Source: Croceicoccus bisphenolivorans (GTDB lineage Bacteria; Pseudomonadota; Alphaproteobacteria; Sphingomonadales; Sphingomonadaceae). From it: 64,000 nucleotides of DNA. Each line of letters begins with the position of its first letter. Within the stretch, counting starts at the first letter, position 1. The notes beneath the pieces were generated by a model. The model saw only the letters and a program-made list of their open reading frames with translations. It was not told where the DNA came from and searched no databases. Of the stretch, positions 17,371 to 26,024 are shown one piece after another. The translations under genes were made by a program, and so were the position numbers. The stretch covers positions 62,001 to 126,000 of the forward strand of contig NZ_LRSE01000003.1 of assembly GCF_001634625.1 (NCBI RefSeq), in the 5' to 3' direction.

Positions 17371-18372
17371 TCAGCGCAGGCTTGCAAAACCGGCCAGGAC
17401 GACGTCGTTGGCAAGCATCGCGGCCTTGGCAGCGCCCTCTTCGTAATTGCCCGGCTTGGCGGCGAACTCGAACTTGCGCGTCTTGCCGATCATCGGCAGC
17501 CCCAGCCCCTTGGCTGCGGCAACACCGGCGCCGATGTTTGCTGCGGCCTGTGCGGTCTTTTCGGTACCGCCTGTCGCGTCGGCCTGCTCGATGAAATCGC
17601 CGTCGACTGAAACCTGCTGCTCCAGCACGAGCTCGTCCTGCTTATTCACGCCTACAACGGTCAGCTTCGAATATTCCGGCACGACCGACAGATTCGCATT
17701 GACCTTCAGCCCGCCGAAACTAAACGCACCGGGGCGCTTCTGGTCGGAAAAGTCGATCAGATAGACCACGCTGACAAGCGGAATGCCGGTTTCGCTGACA
17801 TAGCGCGCAATCGCGGCCTGACGCCCACCGGCGGCAAAGCCCTTCCCGATCGCGGCAAAACCGCCGGTCTTTTCGACAAGATCGCCCTGAAGCGTTAGCT
17901 GCAGCGGCAGCGCCGTCGGCTTCACGAAAGTCGCGATGCCGCTGCTCTTCTTTTCAAGCTGGATCTTCGTTTCGATGGGCCCTGTTCCGTCTGCTGCCTT
18001 CCGGATATCCTCGTTCGCGAATAATTCCGCAGCCGGAACAACCGCTACGCCCTGCGCGGCCAGCTTCGCCATGAAGTCGGCGTATGCGGCATCGACGACG
18101 GCCTGCATCATTTCCGGCGTCACGCCGACCAGCGTACTCTTCGCCTTCGTCACACCGCCGAACGCGCCCATCATCCCGCCGGTCTTCTTCGTCTGATCGG
18201 TCGATTCGAAAATGAAACCGACATTGAAGGCCGCCACGGCGACTTGCGCCGCGCCGTCCATCGCCCCGCGATCCTTGATCGACAGCGGTTCATCACCCTT
18301 GGCCTGAACCGGCTGCACCGCCAGCCCAAGTGCAAATGCGACAGCAAGGAAAAATCCCGAAATCTTCTTCAT
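17371..18372 (-). CDS. Secreted protein of unknown function
   Basis: 333 residues. A signal peptide is clear ('MKKISGFFLAVAFALGLAV', cleavage after 'VQA'), so the protein is exported to the periplasm. The mature part is rich in Gly, Ala and Lys and has no motif I recognise. It contains 'VYLIDFSDQKRPGAFSFGG' and a C-terminal Ala/Gly-rich stretch, and one segment ('IGKGFAAGGRQAAIARYVS') could be an amphipathic helix. The start at 18372 has GGGGG 7 bases upstream. The gene interrupts the usual dprA-topA order and is bounded by a leader inverted repeat (18404-18428) and a terminator, so it looks independently transcribed. Confidence 0.7.
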   Translation of the reverse strand: MKKISGFFLAVAFALGLAVQPVQAKGDEPLSIKDRGAMDGAAQVAVAAFNVGFIFESTDQTKKTGGMMGAFGGVTKAKSTLVGVTPEMMQAVVDAAYADFMAKLAAQGVAVVPAAELFANEDIRKAADGTGPIETKIQLEKKSSGIATFVKPTALPLQLTLQGDLVEKTGGFAAIGKGFAAGGRQAAIARYVSETGIPLVSVVYLIDFSDQKRPGAFSFGGLKVNANLSVVPEYSKLTVVGVNKQDELVLEQQVSVDGDFIEQADATGGTEKTAQAAANIGAGVAAAKGLGLPMIGKTRKFEFAAKPGNYEEGAAKAAMLANDVVLAGFASLR

Positions 18373-18403
18373 CAAATCCCCCATTTGGTGACGTGAAGTC
18401 AGC

Positions 18404-18428
18404 GCGGGACAATCACTTGCCGTCCCGC
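18404..18428. repeat. 7-bp inverted repeat in the secreted-protein leader
   Basis: GCGGGAC (18404-18410) and GTCCCGC (18422-18428) flank an 11-base loop, 31 bases upstream of the start at 18372. It may be the end of the dprA transcript or an operator. Confidence 0.4.
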
Positions 18429-18495
18429 CAGCCCCACACCTCAATGCCAGCGTTGTCATCGCAACACTGCTTACAAATGCGGTCACGTTCGGTGC

Positions 18496-19596
18496 TCAGC
18501 CGTTCAGCGAAACCCGCCCGCCCGCGTGGCGCACCAGCCTACCGGCAAGTTCCAGTTCGAGCAGGGCAAGCTGCACCGAAGCCGTGCTCTCGCCGCTGGC
18601 ACGTACGATATCGTCCACAGGAACGGGGGACGAGGAGAGCAGGTTTTCGATCATTGCCGGTTCCGGTTCCGCAGCGGGATCGACGGCAAACGATGCATAA
18701 TCCTCGCGGTCCTCGCGGAAGGTGCTGCGCGGCTGGCCGGTGAACCCGTCCAGCAGTTCGGACACGTCCCCGGCCGTCTGCACCAGGATCGCGCCTTCGC
18801 GGATCAGCTGGTTGCAGCCGCGCGCCCGCCCATCCAGCGGGTTGCCGGGGATCGCCATGACCTCGCGCCCCGCCTCTCCCGCCAGCCTTGCGGTTATCAG
18901 TGAGCCCGATCGCGGAGCGGCTTCCACCACCAGCGTTCCGGCGCAAAGGCCCGCGATGATGCGGTTGCGGCCGGGAAAGTGACGCGCCTGCGGTTCGGTG
19001 CCGGGTGGCTGTTCGGCAATCAACACGCCTTCATTGGCGATCCGTTCCTGTAATTCTGCATGCTGCGGCGGGTAGGCGATGTCGATACCGCCCGCGATGA
19101 TTGCCGCCGTTGCGCCGCTTGCCAGCGCCCCTTCGTGCGCCGCGCCGTCGATGCCGCGGGCAAGGCCCGACACGACAAGCCTGCCTTCACCGGCCAGTGC
19201 TTCGCCGAACTGGCGGGCCAGCTTCAGCGCGGCGGCGCTGGCATTGCGTGCACCGACGATGGCAACCGCGGGGCGCGCCAGCAGTGCCGGATCGCCGCGA
19301 TAGGTGACGATGGGCGGTGCCGATGGCGCTTCGCGCAGCAGCGCCGGATAGGCGGGATCGTCGTGGAACAGGTACTTCGCACCGGCATCGCGCACTGCCG
19401 CGATCTCCGCCCGTATCCTGTCGACAGGCGCAGCCTGCTGACGCTTGCCGCCGCGCGCGGCAAGATCGGGCAGAGCCTCGATCGCGGTCACCGCGTTGCC
19501 GAACCGCGCCAGCAAGTGGCGGAACGTGACAGGGCCGACATTGGGGGAGCGCAACAGGCGAATGCGCGCGAAAGCTTCTTCCTGCGTGATCGGCAT
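18496..19596 (-). CDS. dprA: DNA-processing protein DprA
   Basis: 366 residues. Binds incoming single-stranded DNA and loads RecA during transformation. A short N-terminal helical region (1 to about 65) is followed by the Rossmann-like core with 'AIVGARNASA', 'VSGLARGIDGAAHEGAL', 'IIAGGIDIAYPPQHAEL' and 'ARHFPGRNRIIAGL'. The C-terminal winged helix is at about 300-364. All family landmarks are present, so it should be functional. It starts 12 bases after the plsY stop, in the plsY-dprA order common in alphaproteobacteria. Confidence 0.92.
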   Translation of the reverse strand: MPITQEEAFARIRLLRSPNVGPVTFRHLLARFGNAVTAIEALPDLAARGGKRQQAAPVDRIRAEIAAVRDAGAKYLFHDDPAYPALLREAPSAPPIVTYRGDPALLARPAVAIVGARNASAAALKLARQFGEALAGEGRLVVSGLARGIDGAAHEGALASGATAAIIAGGIDIAYPPQHAELQERIANEGVLIAEQPPGTEPQARHFPGRNRIIAGLCAGTLVVEAAPRSGSLITARLAGEAGREVMAIPGNPLDGRARGCNQLIREGAILVQTAGDVSELLDGFTGQPRSTFREDREDYASFAVDPAAEPEPAMIENLLSSSPVPVDDIVRASGESTASVQLALLELELAGRLVRHAGGRVSLNG

Positions 19597-19608
19597 TACG
19601 GTCGCGGA

Positions 19609-20199
19609 TCAGCCCTTCTTGCCGATGCGCGGTTCTTTGCCCGCAAGCAGGCGGCGGATATTGTCGCGGTGTCGCCACAGGACGACCAGCGCCATCGCCG
19701 CAAGCGCGGGGGCATAGACCTGATACCCCAGCAACTGCGCCGCGATCGGCGCCGCGATGGCCGCGCTCATTCCCCCAGCGGAAGATATGCGGGTTGCCAC
19801 CAACACGCCCAGCCAGACGACCGCGAAGACCAGCCCGATCGGCCATGCAAGGCCAAGTGCCACGCCCATCAGCGTCGCCACGCCCTTGCCGCCGCGAAAG
19901 CGCAGCCAGACGGGATAGCAATGGCCGACGATGGCCGCGAAGCCGGCAATTGCCTCCAGCCCCGGAAAGAAACCGCGAGCGAGGAATACGACGGCAACGC
20001 CCTTTGCCAGATCGAGCAGCAAGGTCGCCGCAGCCAGCCCCTTGCGGCCGGTGCGCAGCACGTTCGTTGCGCCGGTCCCTCCCGATCCGATTTCATGCAG
20101 GTTCCCCGCCCCCGCCATGCGGGTCAGGATCACGCCGAACGGGATCGAACCGAATACATAGCCCAGCAACAGGGCCGAGATCAGCGCAGTGACTGACAC
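19609..20199 (-). CDS. plsY: Acyl-phosphate glycerol-3-phosphate acyltransferase
   Basis: 196 residues; makes lysophosphatidic acid from acyl-phosphate and glycerol-3-phosphate in the inner membrane. About five membrane helices are visible. The family motifs are 'GYVFGSIPFGVI' in the first helix, the Gly-rich phosphate loop 'GSGGTGATNVLR' and 'GHCYPVWLRFRGGKGVAT'. A GTG start at 20199 is chosen: GAGG lies 11 bases upstream, it gives the normal family length, and the first residues 'VSVTALISALLLGY' match the first helix. An upstream ATG would add an unlikely 13-residue tail. Confidence 0.92.
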   Translation of the reverse strand: MSVTALISALLLGYVFGSIPFGVILTRMAGAGNLHEIGSGGTGATNVLRTGRKGLAAATLLLDLAKGVAVVFLARGFFPGLEAIAGFAAIVGHCYPVWLRFRGGKGVATLMGVALGLAWPIGLVFAVVWLGVLVATRISSAGGMSAAIAAPIAAQLLGYQVYAPALAAMALVVLWRHRDNIRRLLAGKEPRIGKKG

Positions 20200-20342
20200 G
20201 TCGTAGGATTCCTCTATTCCGGCAGGGGCGCACCCCAAGGTTGACCGGTTCTCTCGCGCCGGACGCTAGCCGCTTGATGTTACGGGCACAAGCAAGCGAA
20301 CCTGCTTGCCAAGCGTTTCGGCTTTGCCCATGCAAACAGGCG

Positions 20343-21158
20343 ATGAGCGACCAGGACGCCAGCCCCGATCCCGATGCCCCGATCCTGATCTTCGATTCGG
20401 GCGTCGGCGGGCTGTCGGTGCTTGATGCGGTGCGTGCGCTGATGCCCGATGCGCCGCTGATCTACGCGGCCGATACGGCCGGCCTGCCCTATGGCAGCAA
20501 GAGCGAGGCGGAGATCGCGGCGCGGGTCGCGGGCCTGCTGGGTCGCATGTCCGAACGGTTCCGCCCCCGCCTTGCCTGCATCGCCTGCAACACGGCCAGC
20601 ACGATCGCGCTGGGCATGGTGCGCGAAGTGCTGCACATCCCGATCGTGGGCACCGTTCCCGCGATCAAGCCCGCAGCCGCCCTGACGAAAACCGGCACCA
20701 TCGGCCTGATCGGAACGGAAGCGACGATCCGGCAAGCCTATGTCGACAATCTGGAGGCGGAGTTTGCGCAGGGAAAGACCCTGCTGCGCCTTGCCGCACC
20801 CGATCTCGTCGCCGCCGCCGAAGCGAAACTGCGTGGCGATCCGGTCGATCTTGGTGCGATCCGCAAGGCCGCAGAAGACCTGACGATGATGGCCAGCGGC
20901 AACACGATCGACGTACTGGTGCTGGCCTGTACCCACTTCCCGCTGTTGTCCGGCGAATTGCGGGAGGTATTCGGCTCCGAAGTAGAACTTGTCGATGGCG
21001 CAGCGGGCATCGCGCGCCGAATCGCGCAGCTGACGCAGGGCCAGTCGTTCGCGCGAAGCATCCCCGATAGGGCCGTGTTCACCAGTGCGGATGCCCGGCT
21101 GGATGCCCTGCGCCCGGCACTCGGTGCGCGGGGAATCGAAGATATCCTCGTCCTTTAG
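20343..21158 (+). CDS. murI: Glutamate racemase
   Basis: 271 residues; supplies D-glutamate for peptidoglycan. The two-domain aspartate/glutamate racemase fold is shown by 'FDSGVGGLSVL', the first catalytic Cys C82 in 'IACNTAST' and the second, C196, in 'LACTHFPLL'. The ATG at 20343 gives the family N-terminus; the upstream frame is not protein-like. The stop overlaps a near-palindromic AGGTCAA-T-TTGACCT that may belong to the hemA promoter. Confidence 0.93.
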   Translation: MSDQDASPDPDAPILIFDSGVGGLSVLDAVRALMPDAPLIYAADTAGLPYGSKSEAEIAARVAGLLGRMSERFRPRLACIACNTASTIALGMVREVLHIPIVGTVPAIKPAAALTKTGTIGLIGTEATIRQAYVDNLEAEFAQGKTLLRLAAPDLVAAAEAKLRGDPVDLGAIRKAAEDLTMMASGNTIDVLVLACTHFPLLSGELREVFGSEVELVDGAAGIARRIAQLTQGQSFARSIPDRAVFTSADARLDALRPALGARGIEDILVL

Positions 21159-21178
21159 GTCAATTTGACCTGCCTCAA
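21157..21178 (+). promoter_or_regulatory. Palindrome and FNR-like box upstream of hemA
   Basis: AGGTCAATTTGACCT (21157-21171) is a 7+1+7 inverted repeat. Overlapping it, TTGAC-CTGC-CTCAA (21165-21178) differs at one position from the FNR/FnrL pattern TTGAY-N4-RTCAA. In phototrophic alphaproteobacteria hemA is a known FnrL target, so oxygen control is possible; binding here is inferred only. Confidence 0.4.
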
Positions 21179-21417
21179 GGAAACCGTAGCCTGCGTGCGG
21201 CAGAGGAGTTGGCGGTCGCTACCCCTAGCGAGGGGGCGAAGGGTGGCGGCCAACCGGTCGCACCCGAACCGGGCACGGCCAGTCTTCCGCACGCAAATGT
21301 TTTGCATGGAGAAGCCTGATGGACTATGCGCGCCATGAACGGGACGGGCTCCGGTCGAAAGACCGGAATGGCAACCTGCGTGTCGCCAGCCGTCAGGAAA
21401 ACGACGGAAGCGCATCT

Positions 21418-22632
21418 GTGAACTACGATCAGGTATTCGACCAAGCGATCGACCGGCTCCATAGCGAAGGTCGCTACCGCGTCTTCATCGACATCCTGCG
21501 CAACAAGGGCGCCTACCCCAACGCACGCTGCTTTGCCGGCCACAACGGTCCCAAGCCGATCACCGTGTGGTGCTCCAACGACTATCTCGCCATGGGTCAG
21601 CACCCAAAGGTGATCGAGGCGATGGAAAACGCCCTGCACGATGTGGGTGCAGGTTCGGGCGGCACGCGCAACATTGGCGGCAACACGCACTACCACGTCG
21701 ATCTGGAGGCCGAGCTGGCCGACCTGCACGGCAAGGAAGGCGCACTGCTGTTCACCAGCGGCTATGTCTCCAACGACACGACGCTGACGACGCTTGGCAA
21801 GCTGCTGCCGGGCTGCGTGATCTTTTCCGACGAACTGAACCATGCATCCATGATCGCGGGCATCCGCAATTCGGGCTGCGAAAAGCGCGTGTGGCGGCAC
21901 AACGATGTCGCGCATCTGGAAGAACTGCTGGCGGCCGAAAACCCCGACGTTCCCAAGCTGATCGCGTTCGAAAGCGTCTATTCGATGGATGGCGACGTTG
22001 CCCCGATCCACGCGATCTGCGACCTGGCTGAAAAGTACAACGCTCTCACCTACATCGACGAGGTGCACGCCGTCGGCATGTACGGCGCGCGCGGCGGCGG
22101 CATTTCGGAACGTGACGATGCGGCAGACCGCATCGACATCATCGAAGGCACGCTTGGCAAGGCGTTCGGCGTGATGGGCGGCTACATCGCCGCGGACAAG
22201 AAGATCATCGACTGCGTGCGTAGCTATGCACCCGGCTTCATCTTCACCACCTCGCTATCTCCGGTTCTCGTCGCGGGCGTGCTCGCCAGTGTACGGCATC
22301 TGAAGTCCAGCAGCGTGGAGCGTGAGGGCCAGCAGGCCGCTGCCGCCTTCCTGAAGCAGGCGATGCGCGATGCAGGGCTGCCGGTCATGGATTCGACCAC
22401 GCACATCGTGCCGCTGATGGTTGGCGATCCGGTGATGGCCAAGAAGATCAGCGACATCCTGCTCGCCGAATATGGCGTCTACGTCCAGCCGATCAATTTC
22501 CCCACCGTTCCGCGCGGCACCGAACGCCTGCGCTTCACGCCCGGCCCTGCCCATACGCAGGAAATGATGACCGATCTGGTCACGGCGCTGGTCGAGATCT
22601 GGGAACGCATGGAGATACGGCTCGCCGCCTGA
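21418..22632 (+). CDS. hemA: 5-aminolevulinate synthase
   Basis: 404 residues; condenses glycine and succinyl-CoA with PLP, the first step of heme synthesis by the alphaproteobacterial C4 route. Motifs include '[14 protein letters not shown]', '[14 protein letters not shown]', '[12 protein letters not shown]' and the PLP lysine in '[13 protein letters not shown]'. With the GTG at 21418 that lysine is K248, the number known for the Rhodobacter enzyme, and GGAAG lies 8 bases upstream. An in-frame ATG at 21319 with a good GGAG site would add 33 unusual residues, so an extended form cannot be excluded. Confidence 0.93.
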   Translation: MNYDQVFDQAIDRLHSEGRYRVFIDILRNKGAYPNARCFAGHNGPKPITVWCSNDYLAMGQHPKVIEAMENALHDVGAGSGGTRNIGGNTHYHVDLEAELADLHGKEGALLFTSGYVSNDTTLTTLGKLLPGCVIFSDELNHASMIAGIRNSGCEKRVWRHNDVAHLEELLAAENPDVPKLIAFESVYSMDGDVAPIHAICDLAEKYNALTYIDEVHAVGMYGARGGGISERDDAADRIDIIEGTLGKAFGVMGGYIAADKKIIDCVRSYAPGFIFTTSLSPVLVAGVLASVRHLKSSSVEREGQQAAAAFLKQAMRDAGLPVMDSTTHIVPLMVGDPVMAKKISDILLAEYGVYVQPINFPTVPRGTERLRFTPGPAHTQEMMTDLVTALVEIWERMEIRLAA

Positions 22633-22656
22633 TCCTGCGGCACGGCGACCGGGTTT

Positions 22657-23292
22657 TCAGGACAGGTAGAGCGCGGTCGTACCGATCAGGTTGAACGTCA
22701 TGTGCGCGGCAATGCATGGCAGCAGGCGTCGCCCGCACAGCAGGTAGAGCGTGCCCAGCACGAAACCCGCAAAGCCGGTGACGACAGCGCCGCTGGCCCC
22801 GTAGTCCATGTGCGCCCAGCCGAACACGGCGCTGGATAGCAACATCAGGAACGGCGCGAAGCCCTTGCCGAAGATCTGCGCGCCCCAGCCGATGACATAG
22901 CCGCGGAAGATCACTTCCTCGATAATCGCGCTGCCCAGCGCAATCGCGAGCGTGATCACGAAGACCAGCGGATTGCCCGCCACCTGCTCCAGCCCCGACA
23001 TGTTCAGCCCCTTGCCGAACCACTGTTCGACCAGCGGGCGGACGAGATTGGCGATGCCCCATGCCATTCCCGCCCCGACCAGAGCGCCAAGCACGATTGA
23101 GCCTGCCCGCCCCTTCCATTCCATTGCCAGTGCCGGCTTGCGCGAAGCCTTGAAGAAAGCCAGCCCGATGGCGGCCAGCGCGATGGAGGCAAGTATGCCC
23201 AGCCCCGGCCAGAGCAGGACGGGCAAGAGCGGCATCAGGCAGGCAATCGCGGCCAGCAACTTGCCCGCGGCCTTCGTGGTGGTCGATGACAT
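22657..23292 (-). CDS. CPBP-family intramembrane protease
   Basis: 211 residues with about six membrane helices. The Abi/CPBP (Rce1-like) motifs are complete: 'IEEVIFRGYVIG' (EExxxR), 'FGWAHMDYG' and a C-terminal 'AAHMTFN'. These residues bind the catalytic metal in the family. Bacterial members are often of unknown substrate and sometimes protect against bacteriocins. It lies on the minus strand between the convergent hemA and the decarboxylase gene. Confidence 0.85.
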   Translation of the reverse strand: MSSTTTKAAGKLLAAIACLMPLLPVLLWPGLGILASIALAAIGLAFFKASRKPALAMEWKGRAGSIVLGALVGAGMAWGIANLVRPLVEQWFGKGLNMSGLEQVAGNPLVFVITLAIALGSAIIEEVIFRGYVIGWGAQIFGKGFAPFLMLLSSAVFGWAHMDYGASGAVVTGFAGFVLGTLYLLCGRRLLPCIAAHMTFNLIGTTALYLS

Positions 23293-23369
23293 GGGAAAAC
23301 GTCCTAGGGCGGTAAGGCTAACGGTCTATTACCGTCGGGACCTTACCGCCCCGGAATCGAAGGTACAAA

Positions 23370-24605
23370 TCAGCGCAGCGAGACCACGTTGTCCGAAACG
23401 CGCGGATCGTCGCGGTCGCCGCGATAGAGGCTGCTCATCGGTTCATCGTCGACCGTAGCCACGGGGCCGGTGCCGAAACCGTTGAAACCGGTGCGCATGG
23501 CCGCGCCATAGGCACCCAGCATGCCGACCTCGATATAGTCGCCCGCGCGGATGTCGCCCGGCAACTGGAACGGACCTTCCATGAAGTCCGCATCGTCGCA
23601 GGTGGGGCCGTAGAACGCGAAGTCCTCCGCCTCGACATCGTTGCCCGCCGTGCCGTCTGCCGCGATGCGGCGGACGGGGAAGCGCCAGCCGATGTGGGCG
23701 GCATCGAACAGCGCGCCATAGGCACCGTCGTTGATAAACAGCTCGTTCCCGCGGCGCTTTTCCACGCGCACGATCATCGAATTGTATTCCGCGCACAGCG
23801 CACGGCCCGGCTCGCACCACAATTCCGCGTTGTAGGCGATCGGCAGCGCATAGAAGTGCTGGTGGATGATCTTGAAGTAGTCTTCCAGCGGCGGCGGTTC
23901 CATGCCGGGATAGACCGACGGGAAGCCCCCGCCGACGTCGATCATGTCGATGACGACCGATGCTTCGGCAATCGCGGCACGCACGCGTTCCAGCGCCTGC
24001 ACATAGGCGAACGGCGTCATCGCCTGCGAACCGACGTGGAAGCACACACCCAGCCAGTCGGCGACCTGGCGGGTCGCCTGAAGCAGCGCGGGCGCTTCGG
24101 TGAGGTCCACGCCGAACTTCGCGGCAAGCGACAGTTCCGAATATTCGGAAGAGACGCGCAGGCGCACGCAAAGGCGCAAGTCCTTGGCAGCCGCGCCGTC
24201 ACGGGTAGTGGCGCGAACGATCTTCTCCAGTTCCTCGACCGAATCGAGGCTGAAGGTCTTGCAGCCGTGCCGGAAATACGCCTCTTCGATCGCGCGCTCG
24301 GTCTTGACCGGGTGCATGAAGCACAGCGTCGCTTCCGGCAGCGTCTCGCGCACAAGCCGCACTTCGGCGATCGAGGCGACGTCGTAATGCGTGACCCCCG
24401 CTTCCCACTGCAGCAGCAGCAGGTCGGCCGAAGGGTTCGCCTTCACCGCATAGAGCACTTTGCCGGGGAATTTCTGCACGAAGAACCGCGCCGCGCGCTT
24501 TGCTGCGTGCGGGCGATTGAGGATAACCGGTTCGTCCGGAGCGAGGTCGCGGACTACAGCAGTGGCGTCAGGATGATGGTGCAACTCAAGGGACCCCCAA
24601 AACAT
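23370..24605 (-). CDS. Ornithine/lysine decarboxylase, fold type III PLP enzyme
   Basis: 411 residues; alanine-racemase-fold decarboxylase (eukaryotic ODC type) that yields putrescine from ornithine, possibly cadaverine from lysine. PLP Lys55 is in 'YAVKANPS'. The His and Gly-rich PLP-phosphate loop follow ('GVCFHVGSQA', 'DVGGGFPSVYPG'), then 'WCEPGRALCAEY', and near the C-terminus the active-site Cys in 'YGPTCDDADF'. The start is uncertain: the ATG at 24605 or a TTG at 24584 that begins 'LHHHPDATAVV'. Decarboxylase products feed the spermidine enzymes encoded at 26254-29060. Confidence 0.88.
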   Translation of the reverse strand: MFWGSLELHHHPDATAVVRDLAPDEPVILNRPHAAKRAARFFVQKFPGKVLYAVKANPSADLLLLQWEAGVTHYDVASIAEVRLVRETLPEATLCFMHPVKTERAIEEAYFRHGCKTFSLDSVEELEKIVRATTRDGAAAKDLRLCVRLRVSSEYSELSLAAKFGVDLTEAPALLQATRQVADWLGVCFHVGSQAMTPFAYVQALERVRAAIAEASVVIDMIDVGGGFPSVYPGMEPPPLEDYFKIIHQHFYALPIAYNAELWCEPGRALCAEYNSMIVRVEKRRGNELFINDGAYGALFDAAHIGWRFPVRRIAADGTAGNDVEAEDFAFYGPTCDDADFMEGPFQLPGDIRAGDYIEVGMLGAYGAAMRTGFNGFGTGPVATVDDEPMSSLYRGDRDDPRVSDNVVSLR

Positions 24606-24664
24606 GGCGTTTCAGACAAGGCTGCCTTGCGGTTAGGAAGTCCCCTTGGGGCAGCGAGGGGCGC

Positions 24665-24691
24665 ATATAAAACAGCCGACATGAACTGCAA
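24665..24691 (-). promoter_or_regulatory. Possible promoter of the decarboxylase gene
   Basis: On the minus strand TTGCAG (24691-24686) and TTATAT (24670-24665) form a plausible -35/-10 pair with 15-base spacing, about 60 bases upstream of the ATG. The leader holds a short CCCC-AA-GGGG hairpin. The spacing is short and the promoter is untested. Confidence 0.3.
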
Positions 24692-24855
24692 GTTTAAAAC
24701 GCGGTTCGACGCCGTGTTTTTGATGACAAATCGATGACAGGCAACCTTGTGGAGCCTGCAGATCCGCCCTTGCAGTGTGTGAGGGGAACGGGGTGAAGGC
24801 CATGCCGTTCCATGCCACGCCGCCAGCCGTGCCCATGGCGCGGCAGGGCGCAGGA

Positions 24856-25749
24856 TCAGCCTCGCAAGCCGTTCGAGGTCGAACCGTGCGACAACGCGCC
24901 CGTTACCGCCATGAACAGCGGTCCTCCCGCCTTTGCTACTTCCGGCCCCACGTCGCGGTAGGTCGCCTTGCGCAAAACGTCTTCGCCTAGCGGTTCGAGC
25001 GGCGCGGGCTGAGCTTCGATGATCTCACGCATTCGGGCATCATCCACCTCGCGATCGCCGCTAAGGTCTCCCACGCGTTCGAGCACGATCGGAAAGGCCG
25101 CTGGGGTCCGCGCCGGATCCAGCGCCGAGAGCAGCAACAACCCCTCCAGCGAGTTGGCCCGTGGCAATGTCACGCCCTTCATGAGCACGATCAGCGGCGT
25201 GCGCCCGACCGGATCGAACAGGAATACGTAGAGGTTGCCCGCCATCGGGAACATCCAGCCGGTGAAGGTGAGCCCCGCCCCTTCCATCAGGACATCGATC
25301 ATGCCCTCATCGTTCAGCCGGAACATCCCGTAATCGTGAAACAGTTCGCCCGGCATGACGAGCGATGGACGGGTGGTGCGCCAGAAACCTTCATAGGCCT
25401 TGGCCCTGAATTCGATCTCCGGTTCGGACGTGGCGACGATCTTGGCGAATGGCCCGTCGGGGATAGTTTCAATCCGCGCACCGGCATCGGGGCGGATCGC
25501 AAGGCCGATTCGCTTGGCCAGATCGGCCGTTTCCTCGTACCAATGGGCCAGCGTGAAGGTCGGGTAATGCTGCTGGAACACGCCCGTCAGCCGCGCAAGA
25601 TTATGTTCGCCGGGATGAATTGTCCCTTTAACCCAACGCCCTACCAGCGACTTGTCGACACCGACCTGCTGAGCCAGCGCAACGCGGCTGAGCGAACAGG
25701 CCTTGAGCAACATATCAAGTTTTTCGGCAAGGTCAGAAACTCGCTTCAT
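24856..25749 (-). CDS. XRE-type helix-turn-helix regulator with an unrecognised C-terminal domain
   Basis: 297 residues. Residues about 5-60 form a Cro/CI-type helix-turn-helix ('SLSRVALAQQVGVDKSLVGR'). The remaining 230 residues contain 'FRAKAYEGFWRTTRPSLVMP', 'LTFTGWMFPMAGNLYVFLF' and 'PLIVLMKGVTLPRANSLEG'. They look like a mixed alpha/beta ligand or sensor domain, but I do not recognise the family. The start at 25749 is the first Met before the HTH; the 110 codons open upstream are not protein-like. Thirty bases before the start begins an array of four TGCAAC half sites, which suggests autoregulation. It sits between the decarboxylase and spermidine genes. Confidence 0.75.
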   Translation of the reverse strand: MKRVSDLAEKLDMLLKACSLSRVALAQQVGVDKSLVGRWVKGTIHPGEHNLARLTGVFQQHYPTFTLAHWYEETADLAKRIGLAIRPDAGARIETIPDGPFAKIVATSEPEIEFRAKAYEGFWRTTRPSLVMPGELFHDYGMFRLNDEGMIDVLMEGAGLTFTGWMFPMAGNLYVFLFDPVGRTPLIVLMKGVTLPRANSLEGLLLLSALDPARTPAAFPIVLERVGDLSGDREVDDARMREIIEAQPAPLEPLGEDVLRKATYRDVGPEVAKAGGPLFMAVTGALSHGSTSNGLRG

Positions 25750-25778
25750 GCCGCCGAAATAACGGCTTACCGCAGATA

Positions 25779-25828
25779 TGCAACCAGGTTGCACGATAGT
25801 TGCAACAGGATGCGCAGTCCGGTGCAAC
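25779..25828. promoter_or_regulatory. TGCAAC operator array upstream of the XRE gene
   Basis: TGCAACCAGGTTGCA (25779-25793) is a perfect 7+1+7 inverted repeat. GTTGCAAC (25799-25806) is an 8-bp palindrome, and a further TGCAAC lies at 25823-25828. These half sites fall 30-79 bases before the regulator's start, where a promoter should be, as expected for a dimeric HTH repressor. Confidence 0.6.
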
Positions 25829-26024
25829 TCGTGAAGGGGGGCGGAGTGGCGCAAGGTGCCTCTCGTTCCGGTCACCAGTTGGGGGATTGGTTCCGGCGGG
25901 TCGCAGACCCGGTCGTGGCTATCGGTCGCGTCGACATAAAGCGGTGCCTCGGGGGGAGAATCCGTCTCTTCATTGGCACAGTGATCGCATGCGCCCGTTC
26001 CAGCGCAGGTGATCGCAGCAGGCG

